Assembly (NCBI GenBank): GCA_023444055.1
Contig: JAEZRV010000024.1
Span: forward strand, 51,493-115,492
Direction of reading: 5' to 3'
DNA length: 64,000 nucleotides
Origin: Bacillota bacterium
Lineage (GTDB): Bacteria > Bacillota > Clostridia > Acetivibrionales > DSM-1351
Positions 42,791 through 52,189 of the stretch are shown here, piece after piece. The notes below the pieces were generated by a model, which worked only from the letters and a program-made list of their open reading frames with translations, did not search any database and was not told the origin of the DNA. Numbering within the stretch: position 1 is the stretch's first letter; every line of letters starts with the position of its first letter. Position numbers and translations under genes: made by a program.

Positions 42791-45700
42791 ATGACATTAA
42801 CTAATTTTTTATCATTATCATTTTTAATTTCCTTTTTTGTATATGTTATGTTAGGCGTATACATTTTAATTCTGAATACAAAAAATATATTAAATAGATT
42901 ATTTTTTATGGTTACATTTTCACTGTCCTTATGGGCTTTTGGTTTTTCTATGTGTTATCTTACGATGGATTATAATACAGCAGTGCATTGGCGCATGTTT
43001 TCAGCTGCTGGTTGGACAACCATGTTCAGTTTTTTATTGCATTTTTTTATAATTTTAACAGGAACGAAAGAAATATTAAAAAGAAGATGGATATACATAC
43101 TTATTTATTTGCCAGCCATAATATTTCTTTTTGTGTTTAGCCTTTATACTGATTTTGCATCAAAGCTTTACAATTTAGGGTATACGAATTTTGGTTGGAT
43201 AACAGTACAATCACAAAGTATTTGGAGCCATTTTTATAATGTTTACTATATGGGTTGTGCATTTATTTCATTATTACTTCTTCTAAACTGGTGGAAAAAC
43301 TCAAAAGAGCAAGATAATAAAAAACAAGCTTTAATGATGATTACTTCTTTTGCACTTTCTATTATATTAGGTACTTTAACAGAAAGAGCTGTAAACATGT
43401 ATACATCGATGAAATGTCCGCAGTTGGCACCGTTTTTAGCTTTAATACCTATGAGTGCTGTATTTTTTGCTACTAAAAAGTATGGACTAATGGTTCCTAA
43501 AAGGACTTTTACTGCAGAACCAGGTAAAATACTGAACAAAGAAAACAAAGGCAGAATCCATGAGCTTATGTCTACGGGATTTTTCGTTGGAGCTATGTTA
43601 AATTTTATAGCACAGGTGTATTTTAACAATAAAGAAATAAAACCCGTAATGTATTTTAGTGTACTTCTTATAGCTATTGGAATATTACTTAAAATAATTC
43701 GAAAGATACCTATTAGGGAGAGCTTTAGAGGGCTATTATTTACTATTACTATATGTTTAACTGTTCCACTTCTATCATTTCAATTTATAAGTACTGGAAG
43801 TACAACTATTTGGGCAACTCCTTTCATTTATGTAATGATTTGTGTTTTATTTAATAGACGCCAGCTTATGTATGCCCTAGGTGTCTCTGTTTTAATTACA
43901 CAAATAATTGTTTGGATAAAAGTGCCAAATGTGATTGTCAAAATTGATGGCGCAGATTATATTATAAGATTAGCTCTCATAAGCTTAGCTATCTGCGTTT
44001 CTCATTATATTAATCAAGTATATATTAGTCGCCTTGTAGAAAATGAAGACCAAATTAAGTTTCAAAAAATGATTTCTAATATTTCAGCCGATTTAATAGT
44101 GGTAAATGAGGCCAACATAGATGAAAAAATAAATTCTTTTTTGAAAATGAATGGAGAGTATTTTGATGTAGATAGGATAATTTTTTTTAGTTTATCTAAA
44201 ACTTTTAAAACTTGTGAATGGCATAAAGAGGGAATGCATTCTTCAGCAAACTGTATTAAAAATATGGTTGAACAGGATTCTAAATGGTGGAAAAAGCAGA
44301 TGGTTAATAATGATATTATTAATATATCCAATGTAGACATGTTGCCAGAGGATGCTCAGTATGGAAAAAAAATACTACGTGACCTAAATGCAAAGTCTTT
44401 TATTGCCATTCCTTTGAAAAGGAAAGGGAGAGTTTTAGGAGTTTTAGTATATATTTCGGCTAATGAATCACTAAAATTTAAATATGATCATAATAAGCTA
44501 TTAAAAATATTAACGAATATATTATCTGATAGTTTAACAAAGATGGAAGCTGAAAAAGAAATTGCTTTTATGGCATATTATGATTCGTTAACAGGAATTC
44601 CTAATCGAACATTATTTAAAAATAGATTGGAACAAGAAATAGCATTGTCAAAACGAGATAGAACTTTAGTTGGTGTGATTTTTATTGACTTAGATTCTTT
44701 TAAACTAATAAATGATACAATAGGCCATCTTGGCGGAAATGAAGTTTTAAAGGAAATTTCCAATAGGGTATCAGCATGTATACGTAAACATGATTGTGTT
44801 GCCCGTTTTGGCGGTGATGAATTTTTGGTTCAAGTTAATCAGGTTACCAAATTAGAAGACATAATAAAAATTTCAGATGATATACTGATGTCTATATCAA
44901 AGCCAATAACTATAAATGAACAAGAACTTTTTACTACTGCCAGTATGGGGATTGCAGTATATCCTCATGATGGTGATGACACTGAAACGCTTATTAAAAA
45001 TGCAGACTTAGCTATGTATGCATCTAAAGAGCATGGCAAGCATCAATATACCCTTTGTTCAGAAGAAATCAAAGAAGAGGTATTAAAGAAAACAAAAATT
45101 ACTAACCATCTGTATAGAGCTATAGAAAAAAATGAATTTATTTTATATTATCAACCGCAGGTATGCACTGCTACTAAGAAAATTGTAGGTGTTGAAGCTT
45201 TGCTTAGATGGAAAAATCATGAATTTGGAATGATTCCTCCAAAGGTATTTATTCCTTTAGCTGAACAAATTGGCTTAATAGATTCGATTGGCAAGTGGGT
45301 GCTTGAAAATGCCTGTCGCCAGAATAAGGAATGGCAGAATGCTGGAGTGCCGCCTATTAGAATGTCTGTTAATTTGGCTGCCGAACAATTTCAAGACAAG
45401 AAACTTATTGGTTTTATTAATGGAGTACTTAATGAAACTGGATTAGATCCGAAATATCTTGAATTGGAAATTACTGAGAGCACTGCTGTTGATAAAGATT
45501 ACTATAAGTATACTATACAGATGCTGAATGAACTAAAGGCACTAGGCGTTTCAATTTCTATTGATGATTTTGGAACGGAGTATTCATCTTTGGGAAGATT
45601 AAAGTCATTACCAATAGATCAACTTAAAATTGATATGCAATTTGTTCAAAATATTTCAGAGAGTAAAAAGGATGAAGCGATTGTAAAGACTATAATTCAG

Positions 45701-45883
45701 TTAGCTAAAAATCTTGAACTCAATGTTATTGCTGAAGGGGTTGAAAAAGAAGAACAGTACGAGTTCCTAAAAAAGGAAATGTGTGATGAAATACAGGGAT
45801 ATTACTTTTATAAACCAATGCCTGTAGCTGAGTTAGAAACAATTCTATATAATAAAGAGAATGTTAAAAGCTTATCCAGATGA
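42791..45883 (+). CDS. Membrane GGDEF-EAL cyclic-di-GMP enzyme with GAF-like domain
   Basis: Large c-di-GMP signalling protein, about 1030 residues. The N-terminal ~400 residues contain two groups of hydrophobic helices (histidine-kinase-N-like 7TM to residue ~225, then another set). A GAF-like sensor follows at about 430-590. The diguanylate cyclase has an intact active site FGGDEF (about residues 674-678) and an inhibitory I-site RKHD exactly five residues before it. The phosphodiesterase has EALLRW, SIDDFGTEYSSL and a late EGVEKEEQ. Both activities look possible. The ATG at 42791 has AAGGAG 9 bases upstream. Confidence 0.92.
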   Translation: MTLTNFLSLSFLISFFVYVMLGVYILILNTKNILNRLFFMVTFSLSLWAFGFSMCYLTMDYNTAVHWRMFSAAGWTTMFSFLLHFFIILTGTKEILKRRWIYILIYLPAIIFLFVFSLYTDFASKLYNLGYTNFGWITVQSQSIWSHFYNVYYMGCAFISLLLLLNWWKNSKEQDNKKQALMMITSFALSIILGTLTERAVNMYTSMKCPQLAPFLALIPMSAVFFATKKYGLMVPKRTFTAEPGKILNKENKGRIHELMSTGFFVGAMLNFIAQVYFNNKEIKPVMYFSVLLIAIGILLKIIRKIPIRESFRGLLFTITICLTVPLLSFQFISTGSTTIWATPFIYVMICVLFNRRQLMYALGVSVLITQIIVWIKVPNVIVKIDGADYIIRLALISLAICVSHYINQVYISRLVENEDQIKFQKMISNISADLIVVNEANIDEKINSFLKMNGEYFDVDRIIFFSLSKTFKTCEWHKEGMHSSANCIKNMVEQDSKWWKKQMVNNDIINISNVDMLPEDAQYGKKILRDLNAKSFIAIPLKRKGRVLGVLVYISANESLKFKYDHNKLLKILTNILSDSLTKMEAEKEIAFMAYYDSLTGIPNRTLFKNRLEQEIALSKRDRTLVGVIFIDLDSFKLINDTIGHLGGNEVLKEISNRVSACIRKHDCVARFGGDEFLVQVNQVTKLEDIIKISDDILMSISKPITINEQELFTTASMGIAVYPHDGDDTETLIKNADLAMYASKEHGKHQYTLCSEEIKEEVLKKTKITNHLYRAIEKNEFILYYQPQVCTATKKIVGVEALLRWKNHEFGMIPPKVFIPLAEQIGLIDSIGKWVLENACRQNKEWQNAGVPPIRMSVNLAAEQFQDKKLIGFINGVLNETGLDPKYLELEITESTAVDKDYYKYTIQMLNELKALGVSISIDDFGTEYSSLGRLKSLPIDQLKIDMQFVQNISESKKDEAIVKTIIQLAKNLELNVIAEGVEKEEQYEFLKKEMCDEIQGYYFYKPMPVAELETILYNKENVKSLSR

Positions 45884-45998
45884 AATAAATAATATAAGAG
45901 CTTTTGTACCAAAAAAATCTATACTTGCTATACTACAGAGCGTATACTGGGTATAAATAAAAGTTTTTGTACCAAAAGTAGGTGTGGGGGTTAGTGTG

Positions 45999-46796
45999 AT
46001 GAACTATATACAAAGCAGTCAAAACAGCATAATAAAAGAGATTAAAGCTTTACATTTGAAGAAGAATAGGGATTCGGAGGGCCTTTATTTTGTTGAAGGA
46101 ATTAGATTAGTAAATGATGCCATAGATAATGGCCAGAATATTATAAAGGTAATTATATCTGACAAACTTGAAAGCCTAAATGGTGGAAAAGAGCTAATTG
46201 ATAAGGTCACTGCGTTATCCAATGAGTGCTATCTTGTAAATGAAAAGCTATTTAAGGAAATATCAGATACAAAAACACCTCAGGGAATTCTGGTTGTATT
46301 AAAAAAGAAAGAATTTATTTTTGATAATATTATTGAACAAGGTAACTCCATAGTAGTATTAGATAGCCTTCAAGATCCCGGAAATGTTGGAACTATAATA
46401 AGAACATCGGATGCAGCGGCTATTTCGGCTGTCATTTTGACTAAAGGCTGTGTTGACCTATTTTCACCAAAGGTGTTACGATCAACTATGGGATCTGTTT
46501 TCCATATGCCAATATTTGAAGGTATGGATATGAATGAAATTATTTTACAGCTTAAAAAGTCTGGTTATAAGATAATTGCATCACATTTGAGAGGACAAAC
46601 CAATTATTATGACGAAGATTTAACCGACAAGATTGCAGTTATTGTTGGGAATGAGGCAAATGGGATAAGTGATGAAACAGCTAGATTATCAGATAGTCTT
46701 GTTAAAATACCAATGCCGGGCAAAGCCGAGTCTTTGAATGCATCTGTTGCTGCATCTATAATGATTTATGAAATAGTGCGACATAAAACTAAGTAA
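45999..46796 (+). CDS. TrmH/SpoU-family rRNA 2'-O-methyltransferase
   Basis: RNA ribose 2'-O-methyltransferase of the SPOUT knot family, 265 residues. The N-terminal ~90 residues resemble the substrate-binding domain of 23S rRNA methyltransferases (GLYFVEGIRLVNDA). The SPOUT motifs are LDSLQDPGNVGTIIRTSDAA, VIVGNEANGIS and IPMPGKAESLNASVAASIMIYE. The ATG at 45999 follows GGGGG by 8 bases; GTG at 45984 would start inside that site. In Firmicutes this gene often precedes pheST; here pheST is about 7 kb downstream with several genes between, suggesting insertion or rearrangement. Confidence 0.92.
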   Translation: MNYIQSSQNSIIKEIKALHLKKNRDSEGLYFVEGIRLVNDAIDNGQNIIKVIISDKLESLNGGKELIDKVTALSNECYLVNEKLFKEISDTKTPQGILVVLKKKEFIFDNIIEQGNSIVVLDSLQDPGNVGTIIRTSDAAAISAVILTKGCVDLFSPKVLRSTMGSVFHMPIFEGMDMNEIILQLKKSGYKIIASHLRGQTNYYDEDLTDKIAVIVGNEANGISDETARLSDSLVKIPMPGKAESLNASVAASIMIYEIVRHKTK

Positions 46797-46976
46797 AGTC
46801 TTGTTTCTTTATTCGAATATAGTATATAATGGTGATGGGTGTAATATTTTTTTGATTTATTACATTTTATGATAGCTATATTTTCCGTATTCTGGTGCTG
46901 AAAAAACTTGAAAAGTGTGTTTGTACTAACATTATTCATTTCAAGTTAGTGAAAAGTCACAAGTGCCTTTTCCTAG
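46797..46976. other. Intergenic, before the duplicated leader
   Basis: About 180 bases; a CTTGAAA/TTTCAAG inverted repeat lies near 46910-46945. No terminator or promoter called. Confidence 0.3.
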
Positions 46977-47049
46977 AAGAATAAAGCATGATGCGTACCG
47001 CCACGAAAGTTAAACTATATTCTAATGCCGAAGTCGGCGTGGAGGTTAG
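46977..47049 (+). repeat. 73-bp leader repeat, copy 1
   Basis: Identical over 73 bases to 47068-47140, with an 18-base spacer (91-bp period). It contains a hairpin GCCGA-AG-TCGGC and a GGAGG site. A 22-codon frame (46988-47056, ending ...NAEVGVEVSF) runs through it. Confidence 0.92.
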
Positions 47050-47067
47050 CTTTTGAGAATTAATACA

Positions 47068-47140
47068 AAGAATAAAGCATGATGCGTACCGCCACGAAAG
47101 TTAAACTATATTCTAATGCCGAAGTCGGCGTGGAGGTTAG
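47068..47140 (+). repeat. 73-bp leader repeat, copy 2
   Basis: Exact second copy. Its GGAGG is the ribosome site of the LacI gene at 47142, and its frame (from ATG 47079) is continuous with that gene. Confidence 0.92.
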
Positions 47141-47141
47141 T

Positions 47142-48173
47142 ATGAGTAATATTTTTGATATTGCTAGATTGGCAGGAGTCTCAAAGACTACTGTTTCAAG
47201 AGTATTAAACAATAGTGCTGATGTAAAGGAAGAAACTCGTATAAAGGTTCTTAATGCAATAGAACAGATCAACTACGTTCCGAGTCAAGTTGCTAGAAGC
47301 CTTGTGTCAAGAAAATCAGGTGTTATAGGAGTTATTTACAATGTTTTTAATGCATCTGTGTACTTAAACTTAGCTAATTTTCTTGAAAAATTTGCTACCC
47401 AATATAATTATAATGTTGTTTTTTGCAGTACAAATGATGACTATAATGCAAAGCTAAGATATGTTCAGTATTTTACAAGCGGTGCTGCTGATGGACTTAT
47501 TTTATTTGGCAGTGACAGCAGGGATTCTGAGATAGTACAGAAAATTGTTGACTCAAAATATCCTCTAGTAGTAATTGAAAATTATTTTAACGACATAGAG
47601 GTAAATGATATTATAATTGACAATTTTACAGGAGCAAAGAAGGCCGTGCAGTATTTAATTGATTTAGGACATACTAAGATAGCCCATATAACTGGTAACA
47701 TAAGCCATAAGGTAGCTTCTGAAAGATTAGATGGATATAAAGCAGCACTTGAAGAAAATGGCATTGCGTATAATGAAGATTATGTAATCTTTACTGATGC
47801 AGGAGAAAGATCTGGCAGCGAAGCTATTGAAAAACTTATCTTTATGAATGAACCACCGACTGCAGTGTTTACATTTAATGATATGCAGGGGTACGATGCT
47901 ATACAGAAAACAGTAGAATTAGGTGTTCAGGTTCCAGAGGATTTGTCGATTATTGGGTGTGATAATATACATGAGGTATTGCGCTATATTCCTTCAAGTG
48001 TTAGACTTACATCAATAATGCAACCAATAGAAAAGATCGCTGAATCAGCCATTAAGTTATTAATGGCCAATATAGACAATAAGGATTTGGAGCCCAAAAC
48101 TATTTCATTTAATACCGAATTATATAATGGAGAATCATGTTGTAACAGAGAGTTGAATTGTGAAGATTTATAA
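47142..48173 (+). CDS. LacI/GalR-family transcriptional regulator (cellobiose phosphorylase locus)
   Basis: Repressor of the LacI/GalR family, about 343 residues. The helix-turn-helix is NIFDIARLAGVSKTTVSRVLN with the hinge YVPSQVARSL. The ligand domain shows GVIGVIYNVFN, KIAHITGN and LSIIGCDNI. The ATG at 47142 has GGAGG at the right distance, inside the second copy of the duplicated leader. An in-frame ATG at 47079 would add 21 leader-encoded residues and give a non-family N terminus. The gene lies 153 bases before the cellobiose phosphorylase gene, whose leader carries a near-perfect LacI-type palindrome (48264-48279), the likely target. Confidence 0.93.
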   Translation: MSNIFDIARLAGVSKTTVSRVLNNSADVKEETRIKVLNAIEQINYVPSQVARSLVSRKSGVIGVIYNVFNASVYLNLANFLEKFATQYNYNVVFCSTNDDYNAKLRYVQYFTSGAADGLILFGSDSRDSEIVQKIVDSKYPLVVIENYFNDIEVNDIIIDNFTGAKKAVQYLIDLGHTKIAHITGNISHKVASERLDGYKAALEENGIAYNEDYVIFTDAGERSGSEAIEKLIFMNEPPTAVFTFNDMQGYDAIQKTVELGVQVPEDLSIIGCDNIHEVLRYIPSSVRLTSIMQPIEKIAESAIKLLMANIDNKDLEPKTISFNTELYNGESCCNRELNCEDL

Positions 48174-48206
48174 ATCGTAGATTGATATCTGCAAATATTT
48201 AAGTTG

Positions 48207-48235
48207 TTGAAAGTTGACAAAAAAACGTATATATT
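48207..48235 (+). promoter_or_regulatory. Promoter of the cellobiose phosphorylase gene
   Basis: TTGAAA (48207-48212), 17 bases, TATATT (48230-48235); transcription expected near 48242. Confidence 0.55.
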
Positions 48236-48263
48236 AAGAAAGTGAATATTTTTTTGTCCAATT

Positions 48264-48279
48264 TTGGTAACGTTCCCAA
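48264..48279 (+). promoter_or_regulatory. LacI-type operator before the cellobiose phosphorylase gene
   Basis: TTGGTAACGTTCCCAA is a 16-bp palindrome with seven of eight pairs matching and a central CG. It is about 20 bases downstream of the inferred start, fit for roadblock repression by the LacI protein encoded just upstream. Confidence 0.65.
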
Positions 48280-48326
48280 CTGTTGCCGATATATTTTATT
48301 TTAATTTTATGTGGAGGAGTAATTTA

Positions 48327-50681
48327 ATGAGGTACGGGTATTTTGATAAAATGAATAAAGAGTATGTAGTGACTAGGCCAGACACACCAACACCTTGGAT
48401 AAACTATATAGGAAGTGGCAATTATGGAGGTATTGTATCTAATACAGGAGGAGGTTATAGCTTTCATAAAGACCCTCAAAATAGGCGTGTAACAAGATAC
48501 AGATATAATAGTATACCTATGGATAGACCTGGAAGATATATATATATAAGAAATAAAGATACTGGAGAGTACTGGAATCCTGGCCATCAGCCGGTACAAA
48601 GGAAGCTGGACAGCTATGGCTGTAGACATGGTATGGGATACACTACGTTAACGGGAGAGTATCAGGGTGTAGTTGGTGAAGTAACATACTTTGTACCAGA
48701 CGATAAAAATTTTGAAATATGGCATTTTAAAATATCAAATATCCGTGGGATAGCTCAAAAACTCCAAGTTTTTGCATACTCTGAATTTTGTTTTTGGGAT
48801 GCAATAATGGATCAACAAAATGTTGACTGGGCTCAACAAATAAATCAAGGAAGATTTGATGATGGAATTATTACATATCATCCACATCATATAAGTGATA
48901 ATGCTGCTTTCTTTGCTACTGGTGAAAAGGTTAGTAGCTTTGACACAAATCTTGAAACATTTATAGGTAAATATAGATCTGAGAGTAATCCAATTGCTGT
49001 TGAACAAGGGGGATGCAGTAACTCTATTTCACGAAGAATGAATGGTGTTGGTGCTTTCTGTATAGATGTTGATTTGCAGCCAAATGAAGAAAGAGAAATG
49101 GTTTTTGTACTTGGTTTTGCCGAAGAGAAAGAAGATATTAAGAATGACATTAAGGAGTATTTATCACCTGAGAATGCAAAAGCAGCTTTATGCCGCTTGA
49201 AAGAGTATTGGAATGATTATACTGGTAAATTGAGTGTAGAAACCCCTGATGAAGACATGAACTTATTTGTTAATGTATGGAATCAATATCAGTGTAAAAC
49301 TACATTTAATTGGTCACGTTTTGTTTCTCTTTATCAACTAGGATTAGGAAGAGGAATGGGAATACGTGATAGTGCGCAGGACACGTTAGGTGTAATGCAT
49401 ACAATACCTAGTGAAGCAAAAGAGCTTATTATAAAGCTGCTAAAGTGCCAATTTACTGATGGCAGAGCATATCATTTATTTTTCCCACTCACAGGTGAGG
49501 GAGGACAAGGTGATGCACCTGTCAAGAAATTTGACTGGTATTCAGATGATCATTTATGGCTGATATTGGCTGTAAATGCTTATGTAAAAGAAACTGGTGA
49601 TTTTGAATTTTTAAATGAATCCATTTTATACAATGATAAAACTACTTTAGATACAGTCATGAAGCATTTAGACATGGCTTTAGAATTCACTCGCAATAAT
49701 AGAGGACCTCACAATATCGCTTTGGCAGGACGAGCAGACTGGAACGATACACTGAATCTTGATACAGGAAAGGGTGTTGCTGAGAGTGTATTTACATCAA
49801 TGCTGTATTGCAGGGCCGCATTAGAGATGGTTGAATTATGTGAATACTTAAAATATGAAGAACTTTGCTCAAAGTATAGTCATATGTATGAAGAAATGAA
49901 GGATGCTATTAATCAAAGCAGTTGGGACGGAGAATGGTATAAACGTGCATTTGACGATAATGGAGAGCCTTTAGGATCTAAAGAAAACAAATTTGGCAAG
50001 ATATTTATAAACTCTCAGTCTTGGGCTATTCTAGGCAAAGTTGCTGATGTTGAAAAGGCTGAAAAATGTATGAAATCAGTTGACCAGTATTTAAATTCTA
50101 AATTTGGTGTAGCAACAATGTATCCATCATATACTGAGTACGATGAGACAAAGGGTGGAGTTACTACTTACCCTATTGGTACAAAAGAGAATGGTGGAAT
50201 ATTCCTACATACAAATCCTTGGATGATGATTTCAGAAACACGTCTAGGCAATGGCGAAAAGGCATTTGAATACTATAGTCAAATACTTCCTGGCAAGAGA
50301 AATGATGATGCTGAGCTTTATGAAGTAGAACCTTATGTATATTGCCAAAACATCTTAGGAAAAGAAAATCCTCAATTTGGTGTTGGCAGAAATTCTTGGT
50401 TATCGGGTACAGCAGCATGGAACATGGTCGCATCAAGCCAGCATATTCTAGGTATTAGAGCAAACTATGACTGCTTGATAGTTGATCCATGCATACCAGC
50501 TAACTGGCAAGGCTTTAAAGCAAAAAGAGTATTTAGGGGTGCAACATATAATATCGAAGTTCAAAACCCAAATGGTGTTTGTATGGGGATAGAAAAAATT
50601 ACAGTGGATGGTAAAGAAGTTAATAATATACCTGTATTTGAGGCAGGAACCACTCATTCTGTAGTAGTATTAATGAAATAG
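48327..50681 (+). CDS. Cellobiose phosphorylase (GH94)
   Basis: Cytoplasmic enzyme that uses phosphate to split cellobiose into glucose 1-phosphate and glucose, saving ATP in cellulose-degrading Clostridia. The N terminus (MRYGYFDKMNKEYVVTRPDT, PWINYIGSGNYGGIVSNTGGGYSF) is that of clostridial cellobiose phosphorylase. The general-acid region reads GRADWNDTLN (D471, D474). Other GH94 motifs are RGMGIRDSAQDTLG and WLSGTAAWN. At 784 residues it matches cellobiose rather than the longer cellodextrin phosphorylases. ATG 48327 follows GGAGGAG. It is regulated by the upstream LacI protein (inferred) and ends at a strong hairpin. Confidence 0.93.
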   Translation: MRYGYFDKMNKEYVVTRPDTPTPWINYIGSGNYGGIVSNTGGGYSFHKDPQNRRVTRYRYNSIPMDRPGRYIYIRNKDTGEYWNPGHQPVQRKLDSYGCRHGMGYTTLTGEYQGVVGEVTYFVPDDKNFEIWHFKISNIRGIAQKLQVFAYSEFCFWDAIMDQQNVDWAQQINQGRFDDGIITYHPHHISDNAAFFATGEKVSSFDTNLETFIGKYRSESNPIAVEQGGCSNSISRRMNGVGAFCIDVDLQPNEEREMVFVLGFAEEKEDIKNDIKEYLSPENAKAALCRLKEYWNDYTGKLSVETPDEDMNLFVNVWNQYQCKTTFNWSRFVSLYQLGLGRGMGIRDSAQDTLGVMHTIPSEAKELIIKLLKCQFTDGRAYHLFFPLTGEGGQGDAPVKKFDWYSDDHLWLILAVNAYVKETGDFEFLNESILYNDKTTLDTVMKHLDMALEFTRNNRGPHNIALAGRADWNDTLNLDTGKGVAESVFTSMLYCRAALEMVELCEYLKYEELCSKYSHMYEEMKDAINQSSWDGEWYKRAFDDNGEPLGSKENKFGKIFINSQSWAILGKVADVEKAEKCMKSVDQYLNSKFGVATMYPSYTEYDETKGGVTTYPIGTKENGGIFLHTNPWMMISETRLGNGEKAFEYYSQILPGKRNDDAELYEVEPYVYCQNILGKENPQFGVGRNSWLSGTAAWNMVASSQHILGIRANYDCLIVDPCIPANWQGFKAKRVFRGATYNIEVQNPNGVCMGIEKITVDGKEVNNIPVFEAGTTHSVVVLMK

Positions 50682-50699
50682 GCGTTAACACATAAAAAT

Positions 50700-50734
50700 G
50701 GGCTGTAGCGGAAATTTGTTTTCTCCTACAGCCC
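50700..50734 (+). terminator. Terminator of the cellobiose phosphorylase gene
   Basis: GGGCTGTAG (50700-50708) pairs with CTACAGCCC (50726-50734), followed by TAATTTGT. Confidence 0.8.
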
Positions 50735-50860
50735 TAATTTGTATAACGACATTGTATAAAAATGCCATAATGAAACCCAATTTATTGTTATTATTTAGCC
50801 ATTGACAATACGATATTTAGCTCAGAAAATGCTTTTACGAATTCATAAGTTATATATTAT

Positions 50861-50984
50861 AGGTGTTCATACTTATCAATGGGAAGTTGGGTTAAAAATA
50901 ATTGCAGAATTAGTTGGGTGAAAAAAGCTTGCTGAATGAATACAAGGATTTTAGTATTAATGTAATGACGAAGGTAGTATTCAT
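50861..50984. repeat. 124-bp intergenic repeat, copy 2
   Basis: Aligns to 24410-24533 without length change and with few differences (for example AAAAAGCTTGCTGAATGAAT is exact). The right-hand foldback arm present in copy 1 is missing. It fills much of the 329-base gap before the hydrolase gene. Confidence 0.75.
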
Positions 50985-51010
50985 AATTTTATATTTGTTA
51001 AGTTTTTATA

Positions 51011-52015
51011 TTATGTCTTTATTTTTGCATAAACTTCATTTATCCAATCATTAAACTTCTGCTTTTCTTCAAATTGAGGATAGTGGGCAGATTCATCAAA
51101 AACCACAAATTCCTTAAATGGTGCGCTTATCGAATCAAAATAAGCTTTTGCGGAGTTTACAGGTGTTAAATAATCATGCTTGCCCATTACAAAGTAGCAG
51201 GGTATTTTTAACTCAGAAACTTCATTTGGAAGATTACTTTGCATAAGTTCTGTCCAAAGTATTTTACTTGAAATTGAGCGACCCTTTCCAAAACGAATAG
51301 TATCAAAGAAATTGTATTCAGGATTTAGCAATATGCCTGAAACGATATCATTTGCATCATTAATTAGACGAGATACGCCTCCATATTTTCTGGTGAATTT
51401 TCTTGGTAAAGATAGCTTGTGAGTAATGACATTTTCACGATAAGACTCAATTTCCTTAATATCTTGCTGATTTTTCTGCTCAATAGCCTTCTCTAGACAA
51501 TATTCAAGTGATTCCAGTTCTCGGCTCCAAAAATCACCTATTTGACTTATGCCAATATAGGCTAAATACTTCTCAGGAGCTAGATTTGCTGCCTTTATGC
51601 CAATTACGGTACCAAATGAATGTCCAGCTAATATTATTTTATTTGTATTTAGTTTCTGGCTAATATAATCAGTCAGTGCACTTAAGTCCTCTGCCAATAA
51701 ATTAATAGACAGGTTAGAATAGTCCTCTAAAAAGTGATAGGACTTACCGGTAGCTCTTTCATCATAATGTACAGTAGTGAAATTCTGTTCCAATAAATCT
51801 TGGTACTTTCTAACGTATGGAATTTCTGTTGTTCCTGGACCTCCATGTACAAATATGATTACAGGATTATTCTTGTCATTGCCCCTAATCATGATACAGT
51901 GTTTTGTGCCATTTATAGGTACTTCTGCAAGAGTGCTTATGCTATTTTCAAAACCTTTTATTGCAGGTGTCCATGTTTGAAAAGGCAAGCCCTTAATTGT
52001 GATTTTTTTCTTCAT
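51011..52015 (-). CDS. Alpha/beta hydrolase (proline iminopeptidase-like)
   Basis: Cytoplasmic alpha/beta-hydrolase, 334 residues from ATG 52015. Oxyanion HGGPGTTEIPYVRKYQ and nucleophile elbow GHSFGTVIG are clear. The Asp is likely in GKHDYLTPV and the His in DESAHYPQFEE. HGGPG with this spacing is typical of S33 peptidases such as proline iminopeptidase, but esterase activity is possible. The start at 52015 lacks a good ribosome site. A strong one exists further upstream (52188-52184) in front of ATG 52176, which reads only four codons before a stop. Repeats lie between, so the original leader may have been displaced. Confidence 0.82.
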   Translation of the reverse strand: MKKKITIKGLPFQTWTPAIKGFENSISTLAEVPINGTKHCIMIRGNDKNNPVIIFVHGGPGTTEIPYVRKYQDLLEQNFTTVHYDERATGKSYHFLEDYSNLSINLLAEDLSALTDYISQKLNTNKIILAGHSFGTVIGIKAANLAPEKYLAYIGISQIGDFWSRELESLEYCLEKAIEQKNQQDIKEIESYRENVITHKLSLPRKFTRKYGGVSRLINDANDIVSGILLNPEYNFFDTIRFGKGRSISSKILWTELMQSNLPNEVSELKIPCYFVMGKHDYLTPVNSAKAYFDSISAPFKEFVVFDESAHYPQFEEKQKFNDWINEVYAKIKT

Positions 52016-52104
52016 AATGAAATGTCCATGCTGTGTTAGGCAAAGCCTGCAAATATTGTTCAATACTATGAGTCACTCCCTGCGCAGTGAATCGCGTAAG
52101 CAGT

Positions 52105-52150
52105 GTTTAAAATATGTCTTTTTATATTTTAAATGCAAAATAGTAGTATA
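52105..52150. repeat. Dispersed hairpin repeat, module B copy 5
   Basis: GTTTAAAATATGTC...TATATTTTAAATGCAAAATAGTAGTATA, the most diverged copy. It is preceded at 52046-52070 by CAAATATTGTTCAATAC, also seen beside copy 2. Confidence 0.6.
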
Positions 52151-52173
52151 CACAATATTCTTAAAGTTCAGAC

Positions 52174-52189
52174 ATGGACTGCACCTCCT
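52174..52189 (-). repeat. 16-bp inverted repeat, left copy
   Basis: On the minus strand AGGAGGTGCAGTCCAT, a ribosome site ending in the ATG of a four-codon frame (MSEL). Exact inverted partner at 52800-52815. Confidence 0.8.

Noticed and set aside
46977..47140. The duplicated leader as a known riboswitch (c-di-GMP, glycine or similar tandem types)
   Set aside because: I compared the conserved cores I know and none matched. It may equally be a coding duplication.
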